Of a stretch of 64,000 bases of DNA, positions 46,091-54,140 are shown piece by piece (position 1 is the first letter of the stretch; every line of letters begins with the position of its first letter). The stretch is from Sphingomonas psychrolutea. GTDB taxonomy: Bacteria; Pseudomonadota; Alphaproteobacteria; Sphingomonadales; Sphingomonadaceae. Position numbers and translations under genes: made by a program. Below the pieces are notes generated by a model. It saw only the letters and a list, made by a program, of their open reading frames with translations, was not told the DNA's origin and did not search any database. The DNA is taken from assembly GCF_014636175.1 (NCBI RefSeq), contig NZ_BMDW01000005.1:1-64000 (forward strand), given 5' to 3'.

Positions 46091-47488
46091 TTACCCGGCA
46101 AACGCCTTGACCAGATCGAACAGATAGTCGCGCCCTTGATACAGCGAATCCTTGCGGATCCGCTCGTTCAACCCGTGCGTCCCGTTGCCGTCGGCATCGG
46201 TGAAAAAGCCGGGCACGCCGTACACCGGGATCCCGACCGCTTCGAGAAACACCCCGTCGGTCGCGCCGGTCGACATGAGCGGCAGCAGGGGGAGGCCGGG
46301 GTAGTGCTTGGCCGCCACCGCCTTCACCGGGCCGGTGATCTTCGGGTCGAGCGCGGGCGGGATGGCGGTCGGCCGGATCGGCGCATTGGCGCTGACCTTG
46401 ACCTTCGGCCCCGCCAGTTCCTGCAATTTGACGAGCGTATCCGGCACCGTCTCGCCCGGAAAGATGCGGCAATTGACGTTGGCGGTGGCGCGCTGCGGCA
46501 GCGCATTCTCGGCGTGTCCGGCGGTAACGATCGTCGCGACGCAAGTGGTACGCAGCGTCGAATGCATCATCTTGTCAGTGCTGACGATTGTGTTGGCGGC
46601 GGCATCGCTCGGGTCGGCGAGCAGCTTTGTAATCGCGTCGCGCAGCGCAGGCGGCGATTTAACCGCCGTCATGCCGAAGAATGCACGCGTCGTTTCGCTG
46701 AACTTCACCGGGAATTCATAATCATGCACTGCCTTCAGTGCGTCGGCGAGGTCATAGATCGCATTGGCTGGCACGGGTTGCGAGCTGTGTCCGCCCTTAT
46801 TAGTCGCCTCGAACGTGTAATTCTGCGCGGCTTTTTCACCGACTTGTAGTGCCAGCAATTGCGGCTTGCCATCAGGACCGTAACGCCCGCCGCCGCCCTC
46901 GTTCAGGGCGAATTCGGCATCGATCAGGTCGCGCTTGTTCTTGGCAAGCCACTCCGCGCCGTTGAAGGCAAAGGTCGTCTCCTCACCACAGGTCAGCGCG
47001 AGCTTGATCGTGCGTTTGGGTTTATACCCCTCCTGCTTGAGCCGGATCAGCGTATCCGCCCAGACCGAGGCCATCGCCTTGTCGTCGACCGTCCCGCGCG
47101 CATAATAATAGCCGCCTTCATCGATCAGCGTGAACGGATCGCGCACCCAATCGGCACGTTTGGCCTCGACCACGTCGAGATGGCCGAGCAGCAGCATCGG
47201 CTTGGCTTTCGCATCGCTGCCCTTCAGCACCGCAACGATGCCGCCTTCCTTGGCGCGATCGGGCACCGAAAACAGCGTGATGTCGCTATCGGCATAGCCC
47301 GCCGCCGTTAGGCGCGCGCCGATCTGCGCCGCAGCTTGCGTGCAACTGCCGGTCGACAGCGTCGTATTGGTCTCGACCAATTGCTTATACAGCCCGAAAT
47401 AGGCTTTCTGGTCAGGTCGCTCCTGCGCCGATGCGGCGCTGGCAATCGCCGCCAGGCCAAGGATCGTTGCTGTGGTCAGTGCGCGCAT
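46091..47488 (-). CDS. M20 family metallopeptidase, secreted
   Basis: This 465-residue protein has a signal peptide (cleavage near ASAQ) and the M20 di-zinc peptidase core: LLGHLDVVEA, GTVDDKAM with the bridging Asp, the catalytic pair in TCGEET, and the lid-domain segment NKGGHSSQP. Family members include carboxypeptidase-G2-like and Xaa-dipeptide hydrolases. A periplasmic role in peptide use is likely. It stands alone, convergent with the MlaA gene. Confidence 0.9.
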   Translation of the reverse strand: MRALTTATILGLAAIASAASAQERPDQKAYFGLYKQLVETNTTLSTGSCTQAAAQIGARLTAAGYADSDITLFSVPDRAKEGGIVAVLKGSDAKAKPMLLLGHLDVVEAKRADWVRDPFTLIDEGGYYYARGTVDDKAMASVWADTLIRLKQEGYKPKRTIKLALTCGEETTFAFNGAEWLAKNKRDLIDAEFALNEGGGGRYGPDGKPQLLALQVGEKAAQNYTFEATNKGGHSSQPVPANAIYDLADALKAVHDYEFPVKFSETTRAFFGMTAVKSPPALRDAITKLLADPSDAAANTIVSTDKMMHSTLRTTCVATIVTAGHAENALPQRATANVNCRIFPGETVPDTLVKLQELAGPKVKVSANAPIRPTAIPPALDPKITGPVKAVAAKHYPGLPLLPLMSTGATDGVFLEAVGIPVYGVPGFFTDADGNGTHGLNERIRKDSLYQGRDYLFDLVKAFAG

Positions 47489-47558
47489 GTGAAAGGCCCC
47501 TTTGGTGTGGGGCGGAAGCTAGCGCGATGGGCCATGAACGCAACACTTAGCGGGAACG

Positions 47559-48506
47559 TCAGAGCGGCGCGAAATCCTTCGGCTGTGCGAGGCGCAGTTC
47601 GCGATTGGCGAAATCGATCCGCACGCGCCCGAACAGGCGCAGCGCATCGATCCCGAGCAGCAAGGCGGGGACCTCGCGCAAACCGAGCCGTGCAAAAGGT
47701 GCCGCATCCGAAAATGCCACGGGCAAATTCGCAAAAGCGATCCTGCCGAGCTGAATCTTTTCGACCTGCGTATAATCGGCTTCCAGCACGCCGCCGGTAA
47801 CGCTTGTTAGTTTGACCGGGCTCATCATGCCCGAATCGCGCGCAACCAGTCGCCGCAAGGCAAGATTGCCCATGCTGACGACCGATCCGGTGTCGATCAC
47901 CACCCGGATGCGGCGTCCGCGATAGCTGGCGTCGGTCACGACGAGCTGACCGAACAAGCTCTTCGCGCGGATGACGATGTCGTCGGGGCCGAAATGCTCG
48001 ACCCGGATCCGTTTGAAGGACGGCGTAACTGTCATGATCTGCCGTCCGAAATCGATCGTCACGGCATGGTCCTTCAACGTGTCGATCCCGACCAGACCCT
48101 GCGCGCCAAGATGGCGCTGCACCAGGCCGGGGGCCTCGATTTGTGTCCCTGTGATCCGCGCCCCGCGCCCGGCGGTGCCGACGCCAAGATCGGGGATCAG
48201 GAAGGTGCCGACGCTTGCCGACCCCGCCATCGCGGTGATCCGCACCGTGCGCCCCTGCGCCAAGCCCAATGATTCGGCCAGTTCGCGCGCGATCACGGTG
48301 CGTTCGGACCCGGTATCGACCACAAAGCGATACGGACCCGCCGCGCCGATCGTCACCGGTACCGTCATGCGCGTATCGTCAGTGCCGAAATCGAGCTGAT
48401 CGAGCGGAATTTGCTGCGCGTTTTGCTGCGCAGCAGGATCGGGCGCAGGTTGCGTCGGACTCAGCAAAGCGAGCAACGGAGAGGCGAGGAGCAACGCCGG
48501 GTTCAT
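47559..48506 (-). CDS. Tandem retropepsin-like aspartic protease family protein
   Basis: This 315-residue protein has an N-terminal signal peptide and two retropepsin-like domains in one chain, each with its own active-site motif: FVVDTGSERTVI at about 62-73 and VVIDTGSVVSMG at about 204-215, each followed by a flap and a hydrophobic-hydrophobic-Gly motif (QGLVGIDTL, ALLLGIDAL). Viral and many bacterial retropepsins carry one DTG and dimerise; here the two halves could form an intramolecular active site as in pepsin. It lies 58 bases downstream of the Lhr-type helicase gene, in the same direction. Confidence 0.82.
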   Translation of the reverse strand: MNPALLLASPLLALLSPTQPAPDPAAQQNAQQIPLDQLDFGTDDTRMTVPVTIGAAGPYRFVVDTGSERTVIARELAESLGLAQGRTVRITAMAGSASVGTFLIPDLGVGTAGRGARITGTQIEAPGLVQRHLGAQGLVGIDTLKDHAVTIDFGRQIMTVTPSFKRIRVEHFGPDDIVIRAKSLFGQLVVTDASYRGRRIRVVIDTGSVVSMGNLALRRLVARDSGMMSPVKLTSVTGGVLEADYTQVEKIQLGRIAFANLPVAFSDAAPFARLGLREVPALLLGIDALRLFGRVRIDFANRELRLAQPKDFAPL

Positions 48507-48564
48507 ATTGCCAAGGTACGCCCGTTTCGGACCTTCGACAAGCGCGCTCAGTTCAGTCGCCCCC

Positions 48565-50979
48565 TTAATCCAAACGCATCGCCTCCGCCGCCAGCACTTC
48601 GGCCTCGATCAGCAACGCATCGTCGGCCAGCCCTTGCGCGACATGCTCACGCCCGATCAGCGTCAGCACCGGCACCGCGAGCGGCGAGATCCGATCGAGC
48701 GACACATGCAGCATCGTGTCGGCCGCGCGATCAAGCAGATCGGCGAGCCGCCCGACATCGGTCATCCGCGCGCGCGCATCGGCCCAGGCGGCTTGCAGCA
48801 GCAAATGCCCCGGCTCGTATTTGCGCAGCACGTCATAGATCAGGTCGGTCGAAAAACTCACTTGCTTGCCGGTCTTGCGCTTGCCCGGAATTTGCCGCTC
48901 GACCAGCCCGCCAATCACCGCGACTTCGCGGAAAGCGCGTTTCAGCAGCGACGATTGCTGGACCCAATCGACGAATTCATCCTCCAGAATATCGCGCGAG
49001 AACAAGCCCGCCGGATCGGTGATCGGCTCCAGCCCATAACAGGCCAGCGCATAATCGTTCGCGACGAAGCCGATCGGCTTCAGCCCCTGCGTCTCCATCC
49101 GCCGCGTCACCAGCATGCCGAGCGACTGATGCGCGTTCCACCCTTCGAAACTGTAGGCAACCATGTAATGCCGCCCTTCGCGCGGGAAGGTTTCGACGAG
49201 CAGCTGGCCGGGGCGCGGCATGACCGAACGCACGCGCTGCACCTCGAGCCATTCGCGCACGTCATCGGGGAAGCGCTGCCATTGCTCGGGCGCGGCGAGG
49301 AAAGCGCGCACGCGATCGGCAAGGTTGGTCGACAGCGGCATCCGCGCCCCGCCATAACTCGGGATGCGCGCGGGCCGTGCGGTCGCGCGTACCACGATCG
49401 CTTCGGTATCGATCCGCTCGACCTCAAGGCTCAACCCGGCGAAAAAGAAGGTGTCGCGCGGCGAAAGCGTCGCGGCAAACCCCTCCTCGACTCGCCCCAA
49501 GGTGCGCCCATTGCCGAAACGCACGCTCAGCATCGTCGCCTCGACGATAATCCCCGCGTTCAGCCGATGCTGCGCAACAAATTTTGGCAGACTCACTCGC
49601 CAGGTGCCGTCCGGCGCGCGCGTCAACCGCTTGAATTTGTCATAGGCTTTCAGCGCATAGCCCCCGTCGCTAACGAACCCCAGCACTTGCTCGAACGTCT
49701 CGGTCGGCAGCGCCGAATAGGGGAGTGCCGAGCGGATTTCGTCGAGCAACGCTGCCTGTTCGAACGGTGCCGCGCACGCACATGCCATCACGTGCTGCGC
49801 CAGCACGTCGAGCGCCCCCATGCGGAACACGTCAGGGTCGAGCTCCCCCACCTCGACCGCATCAAGCGCCGCACGCGCCTCAAGATATTCGAAACGATTG
49901 CCCGGCACGACGATCGCTTCGGACGGTTCGTCGAGGCGGTGATTGCTGCGCCCGATCCGCTGCAGCAACCGCGAGGATCCTTTCGGCGCGCCCATCTGGA
50001 TCACGCAATCGACATCGCCCCAATCGACCCCGAGGTCGAGGCTCGCCGTCGCCACCAGTCCACGCAGCTTACCCGCAGCCATCGCCCCCTCGACCTTGCG
50101 CCGTGCCTCCAAGCTGAGCGAGCCGTGATGCACCCCCAGCGGCAAGTTCATCGCGTTGACCTTCCACAGATCCTGAAAGATCAATTCGGCGAGCGCGCGG
50201 GTGTTGCAGAACACGATCGTCGTCTTGTGCAGCTCGATCTCGGCGATCACCTGCGCGGCGGCATAGCGCCCCGAATGACCCGACCACGGCACGCGCCCCT
50301 GCGGCAGCAGGATCGTCACGTTGGGCGCCGCGCCGGGCTCGCCCTGCACCAGCGTGACCGTATCGATATCGCCATCGGGCGCGAGCCACGCGCGATAGCC
50401 ATCGGGGTCCGCCACCGTCGCCGACAGCGCGACGCGGCGCAAACTGGGCGCGATTCGTTGCAATCGTGCCATGCACAGGCTCAGCAAATCGCCGCGCTTG
50501 CCGGTCGCAAAGGCATGAACCTCGTCGACGACGATCGTCTTCAGCCCTTCGAACATCGTGAAGCTGTCGGGATAGCTCAGCAGCAAGCTGAGCGACTCTG
50601 GCGTTGTCAGCAGGATCTGCGGCGGGCGAATCCGCTGCCGCGCCTTCCGGTCCGACGGGGTGTCGCCGGTGCGCGTCTCGACCCGGATATCAAGCCCCAT
50701 CTCTTCGATTGGCGTGAGCAGATTGCGCTGCACATCGACCGCCAGCGCTTTCAGCGGCGAGACGTAGAGCGTGTGCAGCCCCTCGGTCGGATGGTCGACC
50801 AATTCGGCCAGCGTCGGCAAAAACCCGGCGAGCGTCTTACCAGCGCCCGTCGTCGCGACCAGCAGCCCATGGCGGCCCCCGCGCGCGACATCGAGCATCG
50901 CCAGCTGATGCTGCCGCGGTGCCCAGCCCTTCGCGGCGAACCACTCGGTAATGGGTACGGGTAGGCAAGGCGCGGTCAT
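48565..50979 (-). CDS. Lhr-type DEXH-box DNA helicase (ligase-associated DNA damage response)
   Basis: This 804-residue superfamily 2 helicase matches the bacterial Lhr-core class. It shows the Q-motif region, Walker A TTGAGKTLAGFLP, DEVH box VVDEVHAF, motif III SATVADP, motif IV-V region (IVFCNTRALAELIF) and motif VI LLQRIGRSNHR, then a winged-helix and the Lhr-specific C-terminal domain. Such helicases unwind 3'-tailed DNA and DNA:RNA and are usually encoded with an MBL exonuclease, a ligase and PdeM. Here the helicase gene stands apart from them. The start at 50979 (MTAPCLPVP) is preferred, but 51003 is possible. Confidence 0.9.
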   Translation of the reverse strand: MTAPCLPVPITEWFAAKGWAPRQHQLAMLDVARGGRHGLLVATTGAGKTLAGFLPTLAELVDHPTEGLHTLYVSPLKALAVDVQRNLLTPIEEMGLDIRVETRTGDTPSDRKARQRIRPPQILLTTPESLSLLLSYPDSFTMFEGLKTIVVDEVHAFATGKRGDLLSLCMARLQRIAPSLRRVALSATVADPDGYRAWLAPDGDIDTVTLVQGEPGAAPNVTILLPQGRVPWSGHSGRYAAAQVIAEIELHKTTIVFCNTRALAELIFQDLWKVNAMNLPLGVHHGSLSLEARRKVEGAMAAGKLRGLVATASLDLGVDWGDVDCVIQMGAPKGSSRLLQRIGRSNHRLDEPSEAIVVPGNRFEYLEARAALDAVEVGELDPDVFRMGALDVLAQHVMACACAAPFEQAALLDEIRSALPYSALPTETFEQVLGFVSDGGYALKAYDKFKRLTRAPDGTWRVSLPKFVAQHRLNAGIIVEATMLSVRFGNGRTLGRVEEGFAATLSPRDTFFFAGLSLEVERIDTEAIVVRATARPARIPSYGGARMPLSTNLADRVRAFLAAPEQWQRFPDDVREWLEVQRVRSVMPRPGQLLVETFPREGRHYMVAYSFEGWNAHQSLGMLVTRRMETQGLKPIGFVANDYALACYGLEPITDPAGLFSRDILEDEFVDWVQQSSLLKRAFREVAVIGGLVERQIPGKRKTGKQVSFSTDLIYDVLRKYEPGHLLLQAAWADARARMTDVGRLADLLDRAADTMLHVSLDRISPLAVPVLTLIGREHVAQGLADDALLIEAEVLAAEAMRLD

Positions 50980-51023
50980 TATTGGGCATATGGGGCGCGG
51001 CATTGGGCGCGGCTAGCGCATCC

Positions 51024-51347
51024 TCACCGTCGCTTGCACGGAAAGGCCTTGTGCAGCGCGTCGCGGACGATGAACGACGGTGCGCTGCTCCAGCGTTCGG
51101 GGCGGGAGCGCAGCACTTTGCGCACGGCGGCGATCGCGTCGCCGGTCGAGGCCTTGGCGGGCGCGGGGCAGATTTCGTGCGCCAGCGACAGCGCATCGAA
51201 GACGCCGAGGATGTAGCCGGTGCAGAAGCTCGGACGCGGATCGCGGTCCTTGCCCTGACACGCCCGCGCGAGCTGCTCGCTTTCGAGCGCGCTGACGACG
51301 ACCGGGGCGGGCGTCGCGGCGGCGAGTGCGACCGCGAGCAGGATCAT
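51024..51347 (-). CDS. Rap1a/Tai immunity-family-like periplasmic protein
   Basis: This 107-residue protein has a short signal sequence and the four-Cys pattern of the Rap1a/Tai fold: SEQLARACQG, SFCTGYILGVFDAL, HEICPAP and a final ALHKAFPCK. Rap1a and Tai proteins are known as periplasmic immunity proteins against type VI amidase effectors, but many solitary family members have no effector nearby. None is visible here. The ATG overlaps the stop of the L,D-transpeptidase gene by four bases, so the two are translationally coupled. A role in controlling a peptidoglycan enzyme is possible but is inference. Confidence 0.7.
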   Translation of the reverse strand: MILLAVALAAATPAPVVVSALESEQLARACQGKDRDPRPSFCTGYILGVFDALSLAHEICPAPAKASTGDAIAAVRKVLRSRPERWSSAPSFIVRDALHKAFPCKRR

Positions 51348-52129
51348 GACGATCGCCCGTCCGCCGCGCCGAGATAGGGCAGCAAGCGCACGCGCGGGAA
51401 CACCGTGTCGAACGGCGTGGTGTCGGGCAGGATATAGACGATTCCGCCGGCCTTACCGAACAACGCGCCGATTTTTTGCGTGTAGAAACGCGTGCCGACA
51501 TTGATGCAGCCGAAGCTGATACGGTTGTCGTCCGGTGTGGGCGACAGCAGCCGCGCGACGCGGCGCTCCTTCTTGTTGGTGGTGATCACCGCATGGAGCG
51601 CAACCGAATTGGCATAATCGACCCACAGCACGCGCTGCCCGCCGAATGCGCGGCCGAATTTCGACACGAAGCGGCCGGCCGGCGTCGTCCGCTCCGCCGG
51701 GCCGATGTCCGCGAGCTTCTTGGCACCGATGCCGGGCGACGAATCATCGCCGACGCCAATGCCGAGCAGCACCGGTGTCTCCCCGACGAACGTCCCGTCG
51801 GCGCGGAACAGCGACAGCGATGCGGCGTGCTTGTCGATGACGAGATAGGGCCGCGTGCCATTGTCGCGCGCCGAAGCGATCCACGCGATCAGCCGACTGG
51901 CGTCTGCGGAGCGGACGGGTGGTGACACCGCCAGCGTTGCGACGACAGGCGGGGGTTTTACGGCTTTGCGTTTGACCGGGCGCTTGACCGGCGGCTTTGC
52001 CGCGAGCGCGGGCTTGGCCGGCGCAGCCGCGGCGGCGGGGGGCACGGGGAGCAGCACCACCCCGATGGCGGTGCAGAGGCACGCGAACGGCCCGGTGAAC
52101 GCGCTTGCGCGCATCACCGGGCCGTCCAT
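51344..52129 (-). CDS. L,D-transpeptidase (YkuD-domain) family protein
   Basis: This protein of about 261 residues has an N-terminal hydrophobic export segment, an Ala/Lys/Pro-rich linker (about 27-60) and a YkuD-type catalytic domain. The active-site Cys lies in RISFGCINVG and the His is probably that of VALHAVITT, where most family members have HG. Such enzymes make 3-3 peptidoglycan cross-links or attach proteins to the wall. The sequence between His and Cys is longer than usual. It precedes and overlaps the Rap1a/Tai-like gene. A second ATG at 52114 is an alternative start. Confidence 0.8.
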   Translation of the reverse strand: MDGPVMRASAFTGPFACLCTAIGVVLLPVPPAAAAAPAKPALAAKPPVKRPVKRKAVKPPPVVATLAVSPPVRSADASRLIAWIASARDNGTRPYLVIDKHAASLSLFRADGTFVGETPVLLGIGVGDDSSPGIGAKKLADIGPAERTTPAGRFVSKFGRAFGGQRVLWVDYANSVALHAVITTNKKERRVARLLSPTPDDNRISFGCINVGTRFYTQKIGALFGKAGGIVYILPDTTPFDTVFPRVRLLPYLGAADGRSS

Positions 52130-52155
52130 CGCTGCGAAATGATGGTGCGCAGGGC

Positions 52156-52455
52156 TCAGCCGCGTGGCCGGCGCTTCTGCGCTTGCATTTTCTGGTCAAG
52201 TCCATCGACACGGCCGTTGATTTGATCGATTCGCTGTGCGTTCTGCTGCGCTTGCCCGCTGGCGGCTTGCGCTTGCGCAAGAGCTTGACCGGACGTGCCT
52301 TCGACCGTGCGCACGCGCCCGTCAATGCCGTCGATTCTTTCATTCACGGTGGCGATCTGGCTGCGGACGAAGCCCTTGGTGGCGCAGCCGCCGAGCGCAA
52401 TCGAGCCGACCAGGACCGTTGCCAAAGCCGCAGATTTCGTAAAGTTGGGACGCAT
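52156..52455 (-). CDS. Small coiled-coil lipoprotein
   Basis: This 99-residue protein has a lipoprotein signal with lipobox SIALGGC (Cys about 24), then the segment ATKGFVRSQI and a heptad-like region (about 35-90) with repeated hydrophobics, GlN-rich linker and INGRVDGLDQKMQ, suggesting an Lpp-like coiled coil. Its N-terminus resembles that of OmpA-family lipoproteins, but the OmpA peptidoglycan-binding domain is absent. It lies 26 bases upstream of the L,D-transpeptidase gene in the same direction, so a role at the wall/outer membrane junction fits. Confidence 0.78.
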   Translation of the reverse strand: MRPNFTKSAALATVLVGSIALGGCATKGFVRSQIATVNERIDGIDGRVRTVEGTSGQALAQAQAASGQAQQNAQRIDQINGRVDGLDQKMQAQKRRPRG

Positions 52456-52666
52456 ACACTCACCTCTTCATACTGTCGGGGTGTTCGCACCAAGGGCGGG
52501 GCGGGCTGGCTTGGCAATCACAATCCGCCGGGCTGTGCGACTTATGCGGCGGGGGGAACGCTCCCGGCGGTTACGCGAACCGTTTCAATTCCAAAGGGTT
52601 CGGGCAAGTGTAGCGGGTGGCGGCGCGGCGATTGCCGGTCCCGGCTTGCGCCCCCATATCGAAGCG

Positions 52667-53665
52667 ATGAGCAAACTCGGCGACTGGATCGATCCCCAAG
52701 CCCACGGCATTTACGTGAAGCCCGCCAATGTGTGGATCGACCCGTCGCGCCCCACCGCGCGCGCGCTCGTCACGCATGGCCATGCCGATCATGCGCGCAG
52801 TGGCCACGACGCGGTGTGGGCCACGCCCGAGACGCTCGCGATCATGGATGCGCGGTACGGCGCACAGGCGGGCAACCCTGTGGCCTATGGCGAGAGCCGC
52901 AGCTTCGGTGACGTTACTGCGACCTTTGTCCCCGCTGGCCACGTGCTGGGCTCGGCGCAAATTTTGCTCGAATATCGCGGCGAGCGGATCGTCGTGTCGG
53001 GCGATTACAAGCGTCGCGCCGACCCCACTTGCGCAGCCTTCCAGCCGGTCAAATGCGACGTCTTCATTACCGAGGCCACCTTCGGCCTCCCCGTCTTCCG
53101 CCACCCCGAAACCGGCAACGAGATCGACAAACTGACCGCCGCACTCCACGCCAATCCGACACGCTGCGTGCTCGTCGGTGCCTATGCGCTGGGCAAGGCG
53201 CAGCGCGTCATCGCCGAACTCCGCGCCCGCGGGCATGACGCACCGATCTATATCCACGGCGCGCTCGAAAAGCTGTGCGCTTTGTATCAGGCGCATGGCG
53301 TCGACCTTGGCGCGCTGCGCCCCGCCACGGTCGCGAACAAGGCCGAGATGATGGGCCATATCGTCATCGCCCCGCCCGGCGCGCTGGCGGATCGCTGGTC
53401 GCGCCGCTTGCCCGATCCGATCACCGCAATGGCATCGGGCTGGATGCGTGTACGGCAACGCGCGGTACAGCGCGGCGTCGAACTCCCGCTGATCCTCAGC
53501 GATCATGCCGATTGGGATGAACTCACCGACACGCTCACCGAAATCGCGCCGAAAGAAGTGTGGGTCACCCACGGGCGTGAGGATGCGTTGGTGCACTGGT
53601 GCCAGACGCGCCAGATCAAGGCGCGGCCGCTGCATCTGTCGGGGTTCGAGGATGAGGATGACTGA
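52667..53665 (+). CDS. MBL-fold DNA exonuclease (ligase-associated DNA damage response)
   Basis: This 332-residue metallo-beta-lactamase/beta-CASP-like nuclease has the metal motif THGHADHARSGH, the later ligand segments PAGHVLGSAQI and VSGDYKRR, and the C-terminal SDHADWDEL. It matches the exonuclease of the Lhr/exonuclease/ligase/PdeM set. In typical clusters the ATP-dependent DNA ligase gene follows directly; here the next gene is an unrelated small secreted protein and no ligase is in the window. The ATG at 52667 begins the conserved domain. Confidence 0.88.
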   Translation: MSKLGDWIDPQAHGIYVKPANVWIDPSRPTARALVTHGHADHARSGHDAVWATPETLAIMDARYGAQAGNPVAYGESRSFGDVTATFVPAGHVLGSAQILLEYRGERIVVSGDYKRRADPTCAAFQPVKCDVFITEATFGLPVFRHPETGNEIDKLTAALHANPTRCVLVGAYALGKAQRVIAELRARGHDAPIYIHGALEKLCALYQAHGVDLGALRPATVANKAEMMGHIVIAPPGALADRWSRRLPDPITAMASGWMRVRQRAVQRGVELPLILSDHADWDELTDTLTEIAPKEVWVTHGREDALVHWCQTRQIKARPLHLSGFEDEDD

Positions 53666-53727
53666 CATGGTGCCCACCCCGCGGCCATAGGTAGAATCCC
53701 GAGGTTAGTCACAAAAGTGAAATTACT

Positions 53728-53766
53728 GCTTCACATATCTGCAACATGCGTCATCATTCTGTAACA
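53728..53766 (+). promoter_or_regulatory. Possible PhoB-like direct repeats
   Basis: Upstream of the small secreted protein gene are similar words CTGCAACA (53739-53746), GTCATCAT (53750-53757) and CTGTAACA (53759-53766), with a weaker unit before them. They resemble CTGTCAT-type Pho-box units with roughly 11-base spacing. The last unit is only 17 bases from the ATG, which is close for an activator site, so this is tentative. Confidence 0.25.
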
Positions 53767-53783
53767 GATCAAACAGGAGCCTG

Positions 53784-54107
53784 ATGATGACCATGAAATT
53801 CGCTATCGCCATCCTTGTCGCAGCAGCGGCCGTCGCTCCGGCCGCAGCCGCGCCTGCACGCAATATCGCCGCCGATGTGCGCGCGCTTGAGGCCGTGTCG
53901 CGGATTTCGCCGAGCGATGGCGGCGTCGCGATCGAGCTCGCTGCGGCCTATCAGCGCGCGGGCCGCGTTGCCGATGCCAATACCGCGCTGCGCCGCGCGC
54001 TCACGCTCGACAATGCGATGCTCGAAACGCCAACCGGCGATTCGGTCTGGTCGCATAACGTGGCGAAACGCGCTTTGTCGCAGGGTGCCGCGCTCGCCGC
54101 GCGCTGA
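53784..54107 (+). CDS. Small secreted TPR-like protein of unknown function
   Basis: This 107-residue protein has a signal peptide (cleavage near AAAAP) and one clear TPR-like helical hairpin (IELAAAYQRAGRVADANTALRRAL at about 50-73, written here over two helices). The remainder contains GDSVWSHNVAKRAL. ATG codons at 53784, 53787 and 53793 are possible starts after AGGAG. It is a single-gene unit, convergent with rpoN. I do not recognise a specific function. Confidence 0.7.
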   Translation: MMTMKFAIAILVAAAAVAPAAAAPARNIAADVRALEAVSRISPSDGGVAIELAAAYQRAGRVADANTALRRALTLDNAMLETPTGDSVWSHNVAKRALSQGAALAAR

Positions 54108-54118
54108 TCGCCGCCGGG

Positions 54119-54140
54119 CCCGGGCGGATACGCGCCCGGG
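54119..54140. terminator. Bidirectional hairpin between the small secreted gene and rpoN
   Basis: CCCGGGCG and CGCCCGGG form a perfect 8-bp stem with a 6-base loop immediately next to the rpoN stop and 12 bases after the convergent gene's stop. No long T-run follows. Confidence 0.6.
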
